Of a stretch of DNA of 55,308 bases, positions 26,857 to 36,524 are shown piece after piece; position 1 is the first letter of the stretch; the number at the start of each line of letters is the position of its first letter. The notes below the pieces were generated by a model. The model ran no database searches and was not told the origin of the DNA. It saw nothing but the letters and a program-made list of their open reading frames with translations. The stretch is from Planctomycetaceae bacterium (lineage in GTDB: Bacteria; Planctomycetota; Phycisphaerae; Phycisphaerales; UBA1924), in NCBI GenBank assembly GCA_021294835.1, contig JAJTDF010000012.1, positions 1 through 55,308 of the forward strand. Direction: 5' to 3'. A program made the position numbers and the translations under genes.

Positions 26857-27215
26857 GCGTCGCGCATGCAATTCCAGTTCGTGGGTGGCAAGCCGGTGCG
26901 GGTTGGTGTCCACTTCCTGCCTGTGGAGCGTGCCGATCACGGCCGGCACGACGCGACGAACGAGGCCCTCCACGACGACCTGCGTGTCGGCACGGCATAC
27001 CTGCCGCACATGTCGGGTGACTGGCTTGGGGAAGCGGGGGATGTCCGGTCCGCAAGGGTGATGTCCGCCGGGGAGGGGGCGAGTGTCTGGCGGTTTGGCC
27101 GTGCGCGAACATGGGGCTGGGTGAGGGGCTGAGGGGTGGGGGGGCAGTCGGGGGGCACATGTCGCCGAGCCGGGGTACCGTTGGTCACTCCCGTTTGGAT
27201 TCACTGCAGCTGACC
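26857..27215. other. Intergenic region after apt
   Basis: These 359 bp hold one doubtful small ORF (listed separately) and G-runs near 27120-27150. No hairpin with a T run or clear promoter was found. Confidence 0.45.
26866..27132 (+). CDS. Doubtful small ORF downstream of apt
   Basis: An 88-residue frame opens with ATG 9 nt after the apt stop. The first half (MQFQFVGGKPVRVGVHFLPV, then NEALHDDLRVGTAYLPHMSG) has a mixed, protein-like composition, but the last 30 residues turn Arg/Gly/Trp-rich. There is no good ribosome binding site. The opposite strand is open in several frames as well. It could be a small unknown protein or chance. Confidence 0.25.
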   Translation: MQFQFVGGKPVRVGVHFLPVERADHGRHDATNEALHDDLRVGTAYLPHMSGDWLGEAGDVRSARVMSAGEGASVWRFGRARTWGWVRG

Positions 27216-27623
27216 ATGCCGACCCACGCTCCTTTGCGTCCCACTGCTTCCGCCTCCGTCTCCCCAGGGCGGGTGCTGGCCAGTCTGCGGATCTCTCTGG
27301 GCACCATCTGGGCAGCGGCCGCCTGTCTGCTGGGGCTCTGGCTGATCTCACTGGCGCTGTTGGACGCGGATTTGGCCGTCGTGGCAGAGTCTCAAACGCC
27401 GTCTCCGGCTTCGCCCGCCTCGTTCGGTCTGGTGGGGGGCGTCGCGCTGTTTGCCATGGGCCAGTTTGTGTTTGTGACGGTGGTTGCTGACCGCGTCTGT
27501 CCGGCCGCCCGCAGGCTGATCACCTACCCCGTTCATCTTGTGCTGGCCGCGGTGTACCTGCTCGGCCTGCTGTACCTTGTACTCTCCGCAGTGGGACTGC
27601 TTAACGGCCCAATCAAGGGATAA
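27216..27623 (+). CDS. Small three-helix membrane protein, unknown function
   Basis: This 135-residue protein has a polar start (MPTHAPLRPTASASVSPG) and three hydrophobic segments: LGTIWAAAACLLGLWLISLA, FGLVGGVALFAMGQFVFVTV and a third ending VYLLGLLYLVLSAVGLL. I recognise no family. It ends 8 bp before the 931-residue exported protein, so the two probably share a transcript. The longer open frame from 27111 starts with Gly/Arg-rich shadow sequence. Confidence 0.7.
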   Translation: MPTHAPLRPTASASVSPGRVLASLRISLGTIWAAAACLLGLWLISLALLDADLAVVAESQTPSPASPASFGLVGGVALFAMGQFVFVTVVADRVCPAARRLITYPVHLVLAAVYLLGLLYLVLSAVGLLNGPIKG

Positions 27624-27631
27624 TCCGCCCT

Positions 27632-30427
27632 ATGACCGTGTCCTCTCTCCGCCGTTCGCTGTCAACCTTGGCTCTGGCCGCCTTGGCCAGCTTGCCGTCG
27701 GCCACCGAGGTGTCGGCCGCTCAGGCCGGATCGGCCTCGGCACCCGCTGCTGCTCCGGCTGCAAGGCCCGTCGCCGCCAGCGAGAACGCCGGCTTCCGGC
27801 GCCAGTTGGCCGAAGCGATCACCCGAATCGCTCTGGTGGATCTGCGGAGCAACCGAGAGTCCGGCGTGCCCGACTATTTCATTGCGGCCGTGCTGCTGCG
27901 TGAGGCCCACCGCATCGCCCCGGATGATGCCGAGGTGCTTCGGCTGGCCATCGACGCCGCCACCCAGGCCGGCGACAACGAGATGGTCGCTGACCTGACC
28001 CGCACCCTGGTTCGTCTGGACCCGACCGACACCGTCGCCCAGTTGCGGCTGGTCACTGCCGTGGTCTCGCGGCAGCAGTCCGTGGAAGGGCGACTGAACG
28101 CGTTGGACACTCTTCTGGGTGACCGAGCCCGCAGCATTGACCCGGCCGTCCGCTCTCGTCTGGCGCTTGATGCCGCCCTGCTCCACCGCGAGCGGGGCAA
28201 CGCCCGGGGCTTTATCGACCGCCTCCGCGAGGCGGTGCGGCTGGATGGGACCAACAAGGACGCGGCTGCGCTGGCGGCGGCGTTCTTCGCCCAGTCGATC
28301 GACGATCCCAGCGGCCGCTTTGAGCTTCTGCTTGCCCTTCTCCGGGCGGATCCGCTGGATTCCGAGACCCACCTGCAGATTGCGCGTTTCCTCGCCTCTT
28401 CCGGAGCCCACCAAGGCTCCTCGCGTTTCTTCGCCAATGCCATGGCGCTGCAGCGGCGTGCCGGCGGTCTTGATACCGGGGTGGAGGCTGAGTCGTTCCT
28501 TCAGCAGTGGATCAGCAAGGGCCCGGCCTCGGTGGTCACCACACTGACCGACCGCGTGAACTCCGCCCGGGCGGACGCGCAGCGGACGCTGGACCGGGCA
28601 GCGGCCGCCGGCCTGCCCGCCGACGACCTGACCAAGCCCGCCGACATTCTGCTGGCTCAGGAACTGGAGACCGTGCGGCTGCTGGCGGCGGTCTCGGCCA
28701 AAAACGATGTGGTTGCCGCGTCGTCGATCGCCGACCTGAAGCAGTGGGTAGCCCGTTACCGTCGCTGGGCTGACAACCCCGCCGATCGGCCGGCCTGGCT
28801 GTCCGAGTCCCGCAACGCCGAGGAGTTGGAGTTTTGGAACCAGCAGGTGCTCTGGCTGCGGCTGTGGTCCGGGCAGGAGGTCGACGGCCTGGCGGCCGCG
28901 TTTGCCGAGCTGGAGACCTCGGGCGTCGTCACCGGCTCCGATGCGGAGCGATGGAAGGGCTGGATCGCACTTCGTTCCGGCGATGCCGCCGGAGCTCGCG
29001 CCCGGTTGACGCCTCTGGCCGAGACCGATCCGTTCGCGGCGATGGGCGCGGGTCTGGCGTCCGAGATCGTCGGCGAGGCTGATGTGGCCGCCGGCTTCTA
29101 CCGCTCGGTTCGGGCCCGCATGCCGTCCAGCCTGGCTGACGCATGGTGCCATGCCCGCCTGGTCGAGATGGGCAAACTGACGCCCGATCCGATTGGCGAG
29201 AAGCTGCAGGCCATGGCCGCTGCGGTGCCTGAGGTGTACGACGACTTGACCCGCAACCCGGCGGCAAGGCTGCTGGTGCGGCTGGAGATGCCCCGCACGC
29301 AGTACGGCTTCGGTGAGCGGATCTCGGCAACCGTTCGCATTCGCAATGTATCGCCGATCGCCCTCGGTCTTGGGCCCGGCAAGCCTGTGCCCTCTCAGCT
29401 TTATGCGCTGGCAACGGTCGATTCCGGTGTGGAGAGGAGCAACCTGTTCATTCCCGAAGTGCTCAGTATTGATCGTCGCCTCCGGCTTGATCGCAATGAG
29501 GAGTTCGCGGCGACGGTCTGGCTTGAGCCCGGACAATCCGCATGGGCCGTCGAACAGCTGCGATGCGATCTTCTGCGCATCCGCTGGAAGCTGTATCACG
29601 GCTTTGTCAGCAATGCCGCCGGCGGCGTGAAGGCCGACCCCCTTGGAGCCGCTCTGGAGACTCCGGCGGTGGTCCGCCTGACCACCCCGTCAGGAGCCGC
29701 TTTGTCGGCCGTTCTGCGGGCGGCCGTCGGCACCCCCGAGCGGGACCGCGAAGCGAACGCCGCTGCGGCCATGGTCGCGCAGGCGATCGCCTCGGATGAT
29801 CCGTCGGTGATGCTCGGCGGCCTCGCCGCCGCCCGGGTCATCGTGAACCTTGTGGACGTGCGCGACGGTTTCAGCATTGACCATGGGTCGACCGTGCTTG
29901 CGGCTGCCATGGAACGGTACCGGACCGGTGACAGCCTCACCCGGGCCGCCATCCTCGCTTCGCTGCCCACGGCCACGCTGGCGCCGGCGATGCGTGACAC
30001 CCAGACGGCCATGCTGGCCATCGAAGACCCGTCCCCGCTGGTGCAACTGCTCGCTCTGGTCACCCGCGCAGCTGATCCGGGGGACCCGGCCATCGCCAAA
30101 GCCAAAGGTTCGTCGGACAAGGTGCTCGCCACCGTGGCCTTCTTCCATGGCGACCGCCTCCGCAAGCGGGCTGATGATCTGATCAAACGGCCCCGCACCA
30201 CCGGCAACTTCTACGCGACGCTGAGCGCCAGCCGCCAGATGGCCGCCCCGGAGGATGAAGAGGTCAGTCCGCTCGAGCGGCAGAATCGCCCGGAGCCCGT
30301 TGTTCAGCCGGACCCATCCCCGGCCGGGGGGGGGCAACCAGTGCAGCCTGTGCCCGCGCTGCCCTCCCCGCAGTCTCCCGCCGGAACACCGTCTGTTCCG
30401 CCGCCATCATCGGCGCCGCCCCGCTGA
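27632..30427 (+). CDS. Large exported helical-repeat protein, unknown function
   Basis: This 931-residue protein starts MTVSSLRRSLSTLALAALAS, a signal peptide, then an Ala/Pro linker. Residues about 60-520 look like TPR helices (RLAIDAATQAGDNEMVADLTRT and AWCHARLVEMGKL are examples). A beta-rich stretch around VRLEMPRTQYGFGERISATV resembles an immunoglobulin-like domain, and further helices follow. The last 50 residues are a Pro/Gln/Ser-rich tail. It shares its overall plan with the 969-residue protein of the ExbBD operon but is not obviously homologous. It sits between two membrane protein genes. No function can be given. Confidence 0.78.
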   Translation: MTVSSLRRSLSTLALAALASLPSATEVSAAQAGSASAPAAAPAARPVAASENAGFRRQLAEAITRIALVDLRSNRESGVPDYFIAAVLLREAHRIAPDDAEVLRLAIDAATQAGDNEMVADLTRTLVRLDPTDTVAQLRLVTAVVSRQQSVEGRLNALDTLLGDRARSIDPAVRSRLALDAALLHRERGNARGFIDRLREAVRLDGTNKDAAALAAAFFAQSIDDPSGRFELLLALLRADPLDSETHLQIARFLASSGAHQGSSRFFANAMALQRRAGGLDTGVEAESFLQQWISKGPASVVTTLTDRVNSARADAQRTLDRAAAAGLPADDLTKPADILLAQELETVRLLAAVSAKNDVVAASSIADLKQWVARYRRWADNPADRPAWLSESRNAEELEFWNQQVLWLRLWSGQEVDGLAAAFAELETSGVVTGSDAERWKGWIALRSGDAAGARARLTPLAETDPFAAMGAGLASEIVGEADVAAGFYRSVRARMPSSLADAWCHARLVEMGKLTPDPIGEKLQAMAAAVPEVYDDLTRNPAARLLVRLEMPRTQYGFGERISATVRIRNVSPIALGLGPGKPVPSQLYALATVDSGVERSNLFIPEVLSIDRRLRLDRNEEFAATVWLEPGQSAWAVEQLRCDLLRIRWKLYHGFVSNAAGGVKADPLGAALETPAVVRLTTPSGAALSAVLRAAVGTPERDREANAAAAMVAQAIASDDPSVMLGGLAAARVIVNLVDVRDGFSIDHGSTVLAAAMERYRTGDSLTRAAILASLPTATLAPAMRDTQTAMLAIEDPSPLVQLLALVTRAADPGDPAIAKAKGSSDKVLATVAFFHGDRLRKRADDLIKRPRTTGNFYATLSASRQMAAPEDEEVSPLERQNRPEPVVQPDPSPAGGGQPVQPVPALPSPQSPAGTPSVPPPSSAPPR

Positions 30428-30443
30428 GTGAGGCCTCCGTCCG

Positions 30444-31556
30444 GTGGCTCAGCCGCAATCGCGTTTGGCGTTTTGGAGGTCAGTTCTGACGCTCCCGCAG
30501 CCACCTTCTCGCCCGCCCGATGGACCCGGCTTGCAGCCCGGCGGCTTTGCTGCACGCTCGCGATGGTTGGTTTTCAGCCTGGCGCTGGCCATGCTTGGGT
30601 TGGCCGTGTTTGCCGCATGGTCATTGATGGCGGGCGGCTCGCCGCGTGCATTGGCGGCGGCCGTCAGTGCGAGGTTCGCATGGTGGCACGTGCCGGTGCT
30701 GGTGGGTGTTCCGCTGGCCAACTGGTGGCTGAGTTCGCTGGTCTTTTGGCTGCTGACCCGTCGTGTCGGGGCGGTGGGGTTGGCGGAGATGGCGGCTCTG
30801 CTCGGCCTTTCGCTGGTGCTCAACTACGCTCCGCTCAAGCCGGGGTTGCTGGGCCGGATGGCCTATCACCGGCTGGTCAACCGCATGCCGCTGCCGGCGG
30901 TGGCCCTCACGGTTCTGCAAGCGGTGCTGGCATCGGCTGCGGGTGTTGCTGTCACGCTTGCTGCCGCTGCGGTGTTCGCGGCGGACGAGCCGGTGGTGCG
31001 ATGGGTGTGCCTGGTTGGCGTGCTGGGGTTCCTTGCCGTGGGGGTATTGGCGGGAACGCGGCTGGTGCGGGCGGACTTGGCCGGGGCGGGCTCGGCCGGC
31101 CTGGCCGGGCTGGCGGGCACACTGTGTGCGTGTGCCGCCATCCGCGTGGTGGAGACGCTGCTGTGGGCGGTGCGGTACGCCGTTGCCCTGTGGCTGCTGG
31201 GGGTTGAACTCTCACCCGCGGAAGCGTTGGTGCTCTCGGCGGTGTCGCAGGCGGCCAGCCTGCTGCCGGTGCAGGTGGGCACTCGAGAGTGGGCAGTGGG
31301 CTTCGCCGCCGCCGTCATGCCCGCCGTGCGGCTGGCTCCGGCGGGGGCTGGTGCGGGATCAGCTACTGCCGGCCTGACCGGCGGCCTGACCGGCGGCCTG
31401 GGGGCCGGGCTCACCGCCGATCTGCTCTGCCGCGGCGCTGACGTGCTGGCCGCTCTGCCGGCAGCTGCCTGGGGTTGGTGGTGGATGCATCAGCGGCACG
31501 GTTGCTGGCCCATCGGCGGCAAGGTTCTTGCTCGCGATCAAGCCCGCAGCAGTTGA
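30444..31556 (+). CDS. LPG-synthase-TM/flippase-like integral membrane protein
   Basis: This 370-residue protein has about eight hydrophobic segments. It resembles the lysylphosphatidylglycerol synthase transmembrane (UPF0104/YbhN) family: GLSLVLNYAPLKPGLLGRMA followed by YHRLVNR matches the family's P-x-K-x-G-x2-G pattern, and LLPVQVGTREWAVGFA its second conserved region. Members are often linked to lipid or glycolipid transfer. The start is GTG 30444, 16 bp after the preceding stop, with GAGTGAGG upstream. Near the end a 12-bp DNA repeat (about 31370-31404) encodes TGGL units. The first 35 residues are polar and Pro-rich. Confidence 0.65.
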   Translation: MAQPQSRLAFWRSVLTLPQPPSRPPDGPGLQPGGFAARSRWLVFSLALAMLGLAVFAAWSLMAGGSPRALAAAVSARFAWWHVPVLVGVPLANWWLSSLVFWLLTRRVGAVGLAEMAALLGLSLVLNYAPLKPGLLGRMAYHRLVNRMPLPAVALTVLQAVLASAAGVAVTLAAAAVFAADEPVVRWVCLVGVLGFLAVGVLAGTRLVRADLAGAGSAGLAGLAGTLCACAAIRVVETLLWAVRYAVALWLLGVELSPAEALVLSAVSQAASLLPVQVGTREWAVGFAAAVMPAVRLAPAGAGAGSATAGLTGGLTGGLGAGLTADLLCRGADVLAALPAAAWGWWWMHQRHGCWPIGGKVLARDQARSS

Positions 31557-31697
31557 GCGGTCCCGCGTCGGCAAGTGCCGCCGGTGAGCGCCGTGCCGGA
31601 GTTCCGGGCGATCAACACGGCTTTGTTCGCTCCGTCGGCCGGGCACGGACCAAGCAAAGGTCCCCGCCTGCCGGTTATTCAGACCAAAATCCCGCCC

Positions 31698-31712
31698 CCC
31701 GGACTTTCCGGG
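31698..31712. promoter_or_regulatory. Small palindrome upstream of the DUF444 gene
   Basis: A 6-bp inverted repeat (CCCGGA, spacer CTT, TCCGGG) lies about 110 bp before the DUF444 start. It may be an operator; no promoter hexamers are convincing in the 266-bp gap. Confidence 0.25.
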
Positions 31713-31822
31713 TGATCCAATACGCCTGCCGGATCGAAACTAGAAGCAGGGAAGTCCCGTGTCCCGCCCGCCTGCCGAGCCGGGACGGCGTCGCCAGTCA
31801 TCGCCCGCATCGGAGGCCACGG

Positions 31823-32953
<1,131 letters not shown>

Positions 32954-33033
32954 CGCCGTTCCGGTCCGCCCCCGGCCAACCCCGGCGGCGGCCCCTTGCT
33001 AACCTTGCAGCGATCAACGGGCATGATCTGGTC

Positions 33034-33723
33034 GTGTGTGTTTCCGATCAGGGCGTGCCCCGCTCTCTGGCCGCTACCGGCCTCATCTGGCCCTTCGGGC
33101 CACCCACCGGCGTGATCCTCTTTGCCGTCTATGCCGTGGTCGTGTGGTTCTTCGCCTTGCGTTATCGCCGGCGATGGCCCGCGTTTGTCATGGTGCCGGT
33201 CGCGGCTCTGGCGGTCTTCTGGCTCAACGCGGCCCTGAGCCGCGTGGGGTTGGCCGCCGGCGGTTTTAACCTTCTGCTGCTGGGCGAGGCCGCCATCGTG
33301 CTGATCGGCGGGCTGTTCATCGCCTTCCTGCCCCGACCGCCGGCCCACCCGCACTGTCATTACTGCCACTACGACCTTCGCGGGCACGACGACTTCAACG
33401 CCGCGACATTCGTGTGTCCTGAGTGCGGCCACCCGGCCGACGGGTACGCCTCGCTGCGCCGCACCGGCGCCCGTTGGCCCTCGTGCACGCATTGTGCCGC
33501 CAGCCTCAAGGGCATGCATCGGGAGGCGGACCTGGGCTACTTCTGCGAGGGCTGCGACCGCTGGACCACCGGCACCTACGCCGTGCCTCAGCCGGCAGCA
33601 GCCGGCTTAGCCTCATCGGGCGGGTCAGCCCCGGAACATGCGCCAGGCCGCGCCGGCCAGCAGCACGAGCACGGGCAGCAGCCCGCCCAGCCCCCACCGC
33701 AGGGCGCTCAACTGCCCGTCTGA
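33034..33723 (+). CDS. Membrane protein with C-terminal zinc ribbons
   Basis: This 229-residue protein has three hydrophobic segments (about residues 24-85) and a cytoplasmic tail with four CxxC pairs: CHYC, CPEC, CTHC and CEGC. The CHYCHYDLRG stretch resembles the zinc-ribbon signature frequent in planctomycete membrane proteins. The last 40 residues (Ala/Gln/Pro-rich) are encoded on top of the 3' end of the convergent GldG-like gene, a 99-bp overlap, so they may be a read-through tail. The start is uncertain: GTG 33034 gives a short polar leader before the first helix, but its ribosome binding site is weak. Confidence 0.65.
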   Translation: MCVSDQGVPRSLAATGLIWPFGPPTGVILFAVYAVVVWFFALRYRRRWPAFVMVPVAALAVFWLNAALSRVGLAAGGFNLLLLGEAAIVLIGGLFIAFLPRPPAHPHCHYCHYDLRGHDDFNAATFVCPECGHPADGYASLRRTGARWPSCTHCAASLKGMHREADLGYFCEGCDRWTTGTYAVPQPAAAGLASSGGSAPEHAPGRAGQQHEHGQQPAQPPPQGAQLPV

Positions 33724-35814
33724 CAACGCCGGAATCCGCGCCACCGATCGGCTTTCGCCGCCGCTGGCGATGCGTGCTTCCTGCCCGCTCAGCCACTGCA
33801 CGCCCGCCAGGAACAACTCCGCGTTGCCCGGGTTGTCCTGCACCAGTCGGCCGTTCACGTCCACCGTCTGCTCGGCGATGGGGTCCAGATACCAGCCGTT
33901 GCTGCCCACCACCAGCACGCGGCCCGAGGCCTCGCCCTGCTCCACCGCCGCCGCCAGCAGCCAGGGGCCGGGTCCGCCGGCCTGGTCGCGGGGCGAATCG
34001 GCCCGGGGCGGGGCCGCCTGGGACGGGTTGCCCCGCGCTGCGCGATACGCCTGCCATTCACTCTCTGCCCACAGCCCGGGCCCGGCCGGCACCGTGATCA
34101 CCGGCGTGACCTTGGTGCCCTGTTCGCCCACTGCCGCCACCGTCAGCGGAATGGGCCACACCAGCCGCGTCTTGATGCCCGCGATCGCTCCGGCCACCGG
34201 GTGATCGGTGCCAGGGTCCACCACCGCCAGTTCTGTCTCCACCACGCGTCCGCCCGCCGTCCGCACCTCACGCAGCAGCACCCGGCCGCTGTCGGCCTCG
34301 AGCCCCAGAGGCTTGAGGAACGCGGTCAGCGGATCTTCCGAGCCGGTGGTGGGCAGCGAACTGGGGTTCACGCTCAGCAGCAGCGGCTTGCGTTCCTTGA
34401 TCAGATCGCGGATCACCTCGGCGAGTTTGCCCATCGCCACCGCCGATTCCGAACCCCGCACCTCCGGGCTGAGCGTCACGTACACCACCGGCCGCCCGGA
34501 CCGTTCGGCCTCGGCGATCGCTGCGGGCTTCTCGCCGCCGGCGACCCGCCATTCGGCCACGTCGATCCCCCGGAGCGCCAGCCGCTCGACCAGCCGCCGC
34601 ACCGGCGCATATGCGGGCTCGAGCTTGCCGGTCTCGGCATGCGTGAACACCACCAGCGCCCGCTGCCCGCTGCCAAAGGCGGCCAGCCCCGCTGCCAGCA
34701 GGTCTTCCATGCGGCCCCGGTCCACCGCGGTCGCGCCCACGGTCTGGCCGGAGCGGTCGGCGACCAGCCCCAGCAACTGGTCCACATCCACCGCCGAAAC
34801 GCTGGCCCGCTCCGCGACCGCTTCGCCGGGCTTCTCGCCCTCGCTGGTCGGCGAGGCGATCATCAGGGCGGCCCGGTTGCGGCTGATGGCCGAGGCCACC
34901 CGGGCCACCCGCAGGGTGCCCATCTTGGCCAGGGCCGCGTTGAGCCGCGCCGCCCGGTCCCGGATCGCGGCAGTCGCCGCTTCCGCTTCGCCCCCGCTGG
35001 TGCGGGCGGCGGCCATCTCGGGTGAGGCTGCGATCGCCTGACTGATGCCCGGCCCGCTGAGCAGCCGCAGGCCTCGAGAGGTGATGGCCTCGGCGGTGGC
35101 GGCCGCCGCGAGGGTCACCTCGTCGGCCGCGGTGCGGATGGCCCGCACCGCGTCGTCCACCCGGGGGACGTCAATCGCGGCCATCCGCTGCCCCAGCAGG
35201 CCCTCCGCCTCGCGCGAGGCCTTCTCGGTGCTGTCGGCCAGCACGCGCAACTGGGCTGCCTGGCCGTCCCACACCTGCTTGAGCCGTTCCACTTCCGTCA
35301 CGCTGGCGCCGCCCATGGCCTGCGCCACCGCCCCCAGCCGGTCGCGGAAGCCGCCCAGCCCCCCGGCGAGTTCGTTGACCTTGCCGGCAATCCCACGCAG
35401 TTCGGCCACCGCCGCCTGTGTCGCCGCCACGTGCTCGGCGATCACCCCCGCGTCCTCTTCCCGCAACTGGTTCAGCACCGCGTCGAACTGGCCCTGCCCG
35501 CCGCCGGAGGCGGTGTCCAGCAGCCGCACCCGCACCTTGGGCGATGCGTGCCCGAGGGCGTCGAGCACGTCGCGGAGCCGCTGGGCGTTCTCGCGGGGCA
35601 CTTGGCCGATCTCGGCCGCGACCACCACCGTTACACCGCTCTGAAGGTCCTGCAAAGCCCGCATGGTCCGGTCTGACAGCCGGTGCTCCCCGGTCGCCGT
35701 GAGGTCGGCCCGCACGCTGAACCGCGCGGCCAGCATAATCGCCAGCACCACCACCGCGGTGAGCGCGAACACCACCACGCCCGCCTGTGCCCAACTGCCA
35801 GCACGCCGCATCAT
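33625..35814 (-). CDS. GldG-like ABC transporter accessory protein
   Basis: This 729-residue protein has an N-terminal helix (about 9-33), then the motif DLTATGEHRLSDRTMRALQD, the entry to the GldG/ABC-auxiliary domain. Residues about 100-300 are a long Ala/Glu/Arg helical insertion with coiled-coil character. The second half has the domain's VVFTHAETGKLEPAYAPVRR, followed by LLLSVNPSSLPTTGSEDPL. A C-terminal helix (LGGLLPVLVLLAGAAWRMFR) anchors it again. It follows the permease with an ATGA overlap and so belongs to a GldA-GldF-GldG-type cassette. In Bacteroidetes these genes are tied to gliding; in other phyla their role is unknown. Confidence 0.82.
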   Translation of the reverse strand: MMRRAGSWAQAGVVVFALTAVVVLAIMLAARFSVRADLTATGEHRLSDRTMRALQDLQSGVTVVVAAEIGQVPRENAQRLRDVLDALGHASPKVRVRLLDTASGGGQGQFDAVLNQLREEDAGVIAEHVAATQAAVAELRGIAGKVNELAGGLGGFRDRLGAVAQAMGGASVTEVERLKQVWDGQAAQLRVLADSTEKASREAEGLLGQRMAAIDVPRVDDAVRAIRTAADEVTLAAAATAEAITSRGLRLLSGPGISQAIAASPEMAAARTSGGEAEAATAAIRDRAARLNAALAKMGTLRVARVASAISRNRAALMIASPTSEGEKPGEAVAERASVSAVDVDQLLGLVADRSGQTVGATAVDRGRMEDLLAAGLAAFGSGQRALVVFTHAETGKLEPAYAPVRRLVERLALRGIDVAEWRVAGGEKPAAIAEAERSGRPVVYVTLSPEVRGSESAVAMGKLAEVIRDLIKERKPLLLSVNPSSLPTTGSEDPLTAFLKPLGLEADSGRVLLREVRTAGGRVVETELAVVDPGTDHPVAGAIAGIKTRLVWPIPLTVAAVGEQGTKVTPVITVPAGPGLWAESEWQAYRAARGNPSQAAPPRADSPRDQAGGPGPWLLAAAVEQGEASGRVLVVGSNGWYLDPIAEQTVDVNGRLVQDNPGNAELFLAGVQWLSGQEARIASGGESRSVARIPALSDGQLSALRWGLGGLLPVLVLLAGAAWRMFRG

Positions 35815-36524
35815 GCCCACCTCCGCGTCCGCAGCACCAGCGCGGTCAATCCCCCGAACCAGGCCGTCGCCGCCAGGAAGAACACCACGTGCTGGCTGTC
35901 CACTACGCCCCGGGCGAAGTCCCCCAGCCGCAGGTTCACGCTCAGGGCCAGGGCCGCTGCGTCAAGCGGGGCCGGCAGATGGGCCGCCGCCCGCTGCGCC
36001 CCGACCTCGCTGAGCAACAGGAAGAACATCGTCGCCAGGAAGGCCAGCGTCTGGCTGGCCGTGAGCGCCGAGAACAGCAGCCCCACGGAAAGGTAGAGCG
36101 TGCCCAGCAGCATGACCCCCACATAGCCGGCGACGATCGGGCCCAGGTCCGGGCCGGCCAGCCAGGCCAGCACGGCCACGTAGCTGAGCGTCGGCGCCAG
36201 GCAGCAGGCCAGGAAGCCCGCCGCACCCAGCAGTTTGCCCGCCACCACTTCCACCTCGGCCACCGGCGAGGTCAGCAGCGGTTCCAGCGTGCCGGTTCGC
36301 TGTTCCTCGGCCAGCAGCCGCATGCTGATCGCCGGAGCCACGATCACCAGCAGGCTCCACCACACCGTGAAGAACTCGCGCATGCTTGCCGGCTCGCCGG
36401 GGGAGAGTGAACTGGCGGCGAAGACCAGCCCCGAGAGCAGCAGGAACAGCGCCGCCAGCACCCAGCCCAACGCCGTGCGGAAGTACGAACCCAGCTCGCG
36501 CCGGGCGATCACCAGCGTCCGCAT
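35811..36524 (-). CDS. ABC-2 type permease (GldF-like)
   Basis: This 237-residue protein has six hydrophobic segments and starts MRTLVIARRELGSYFRTALG, typical of ABC-2 permeases. It contains FFTVWWSLLVIVAPAISMRL, then the EEQRTGTLEPLLTSPV signature of GldF/CcmB-like proteins. The ATG overlaps the ATPase stop by one base (TGATG); a GTG 3 nt earlier is also possible. With the ATPase and the GldG-like protein it should form one export or remodelling complex. Confidence 0.88.
   Translation of the reverse strand: MRTLVIARRELGSYFRTALGWVLAALFLLLSGLVFAASSLSPGEPASMREFFTVWWSLLVIVAPAISMRLLAEEQRTGTLEPLLTSPVAEVEVVAGKLLGAAGFLACCLAPTLSYVAVLAWLAGPDLGPIVAGYVGVMLLGTLYLSVGLLFSALTASQTLAFLATMFFLLLSEVGAQRAAAHLPAPLDAAALALSVNLRLGDFARGVVDSQHVVFFLAATAWFGGLTALVLRTRRWA

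Noticed and set aside
26937..27011. Minus-strand peptide starting MCGRYAVP, like the start of an SRAP/HMCES (YedK) protein
   Set aside because: The frame stops after 24 residues and no neighbouring frame continues with SRAP motifs such as the later His and Glu positions. A chance match.
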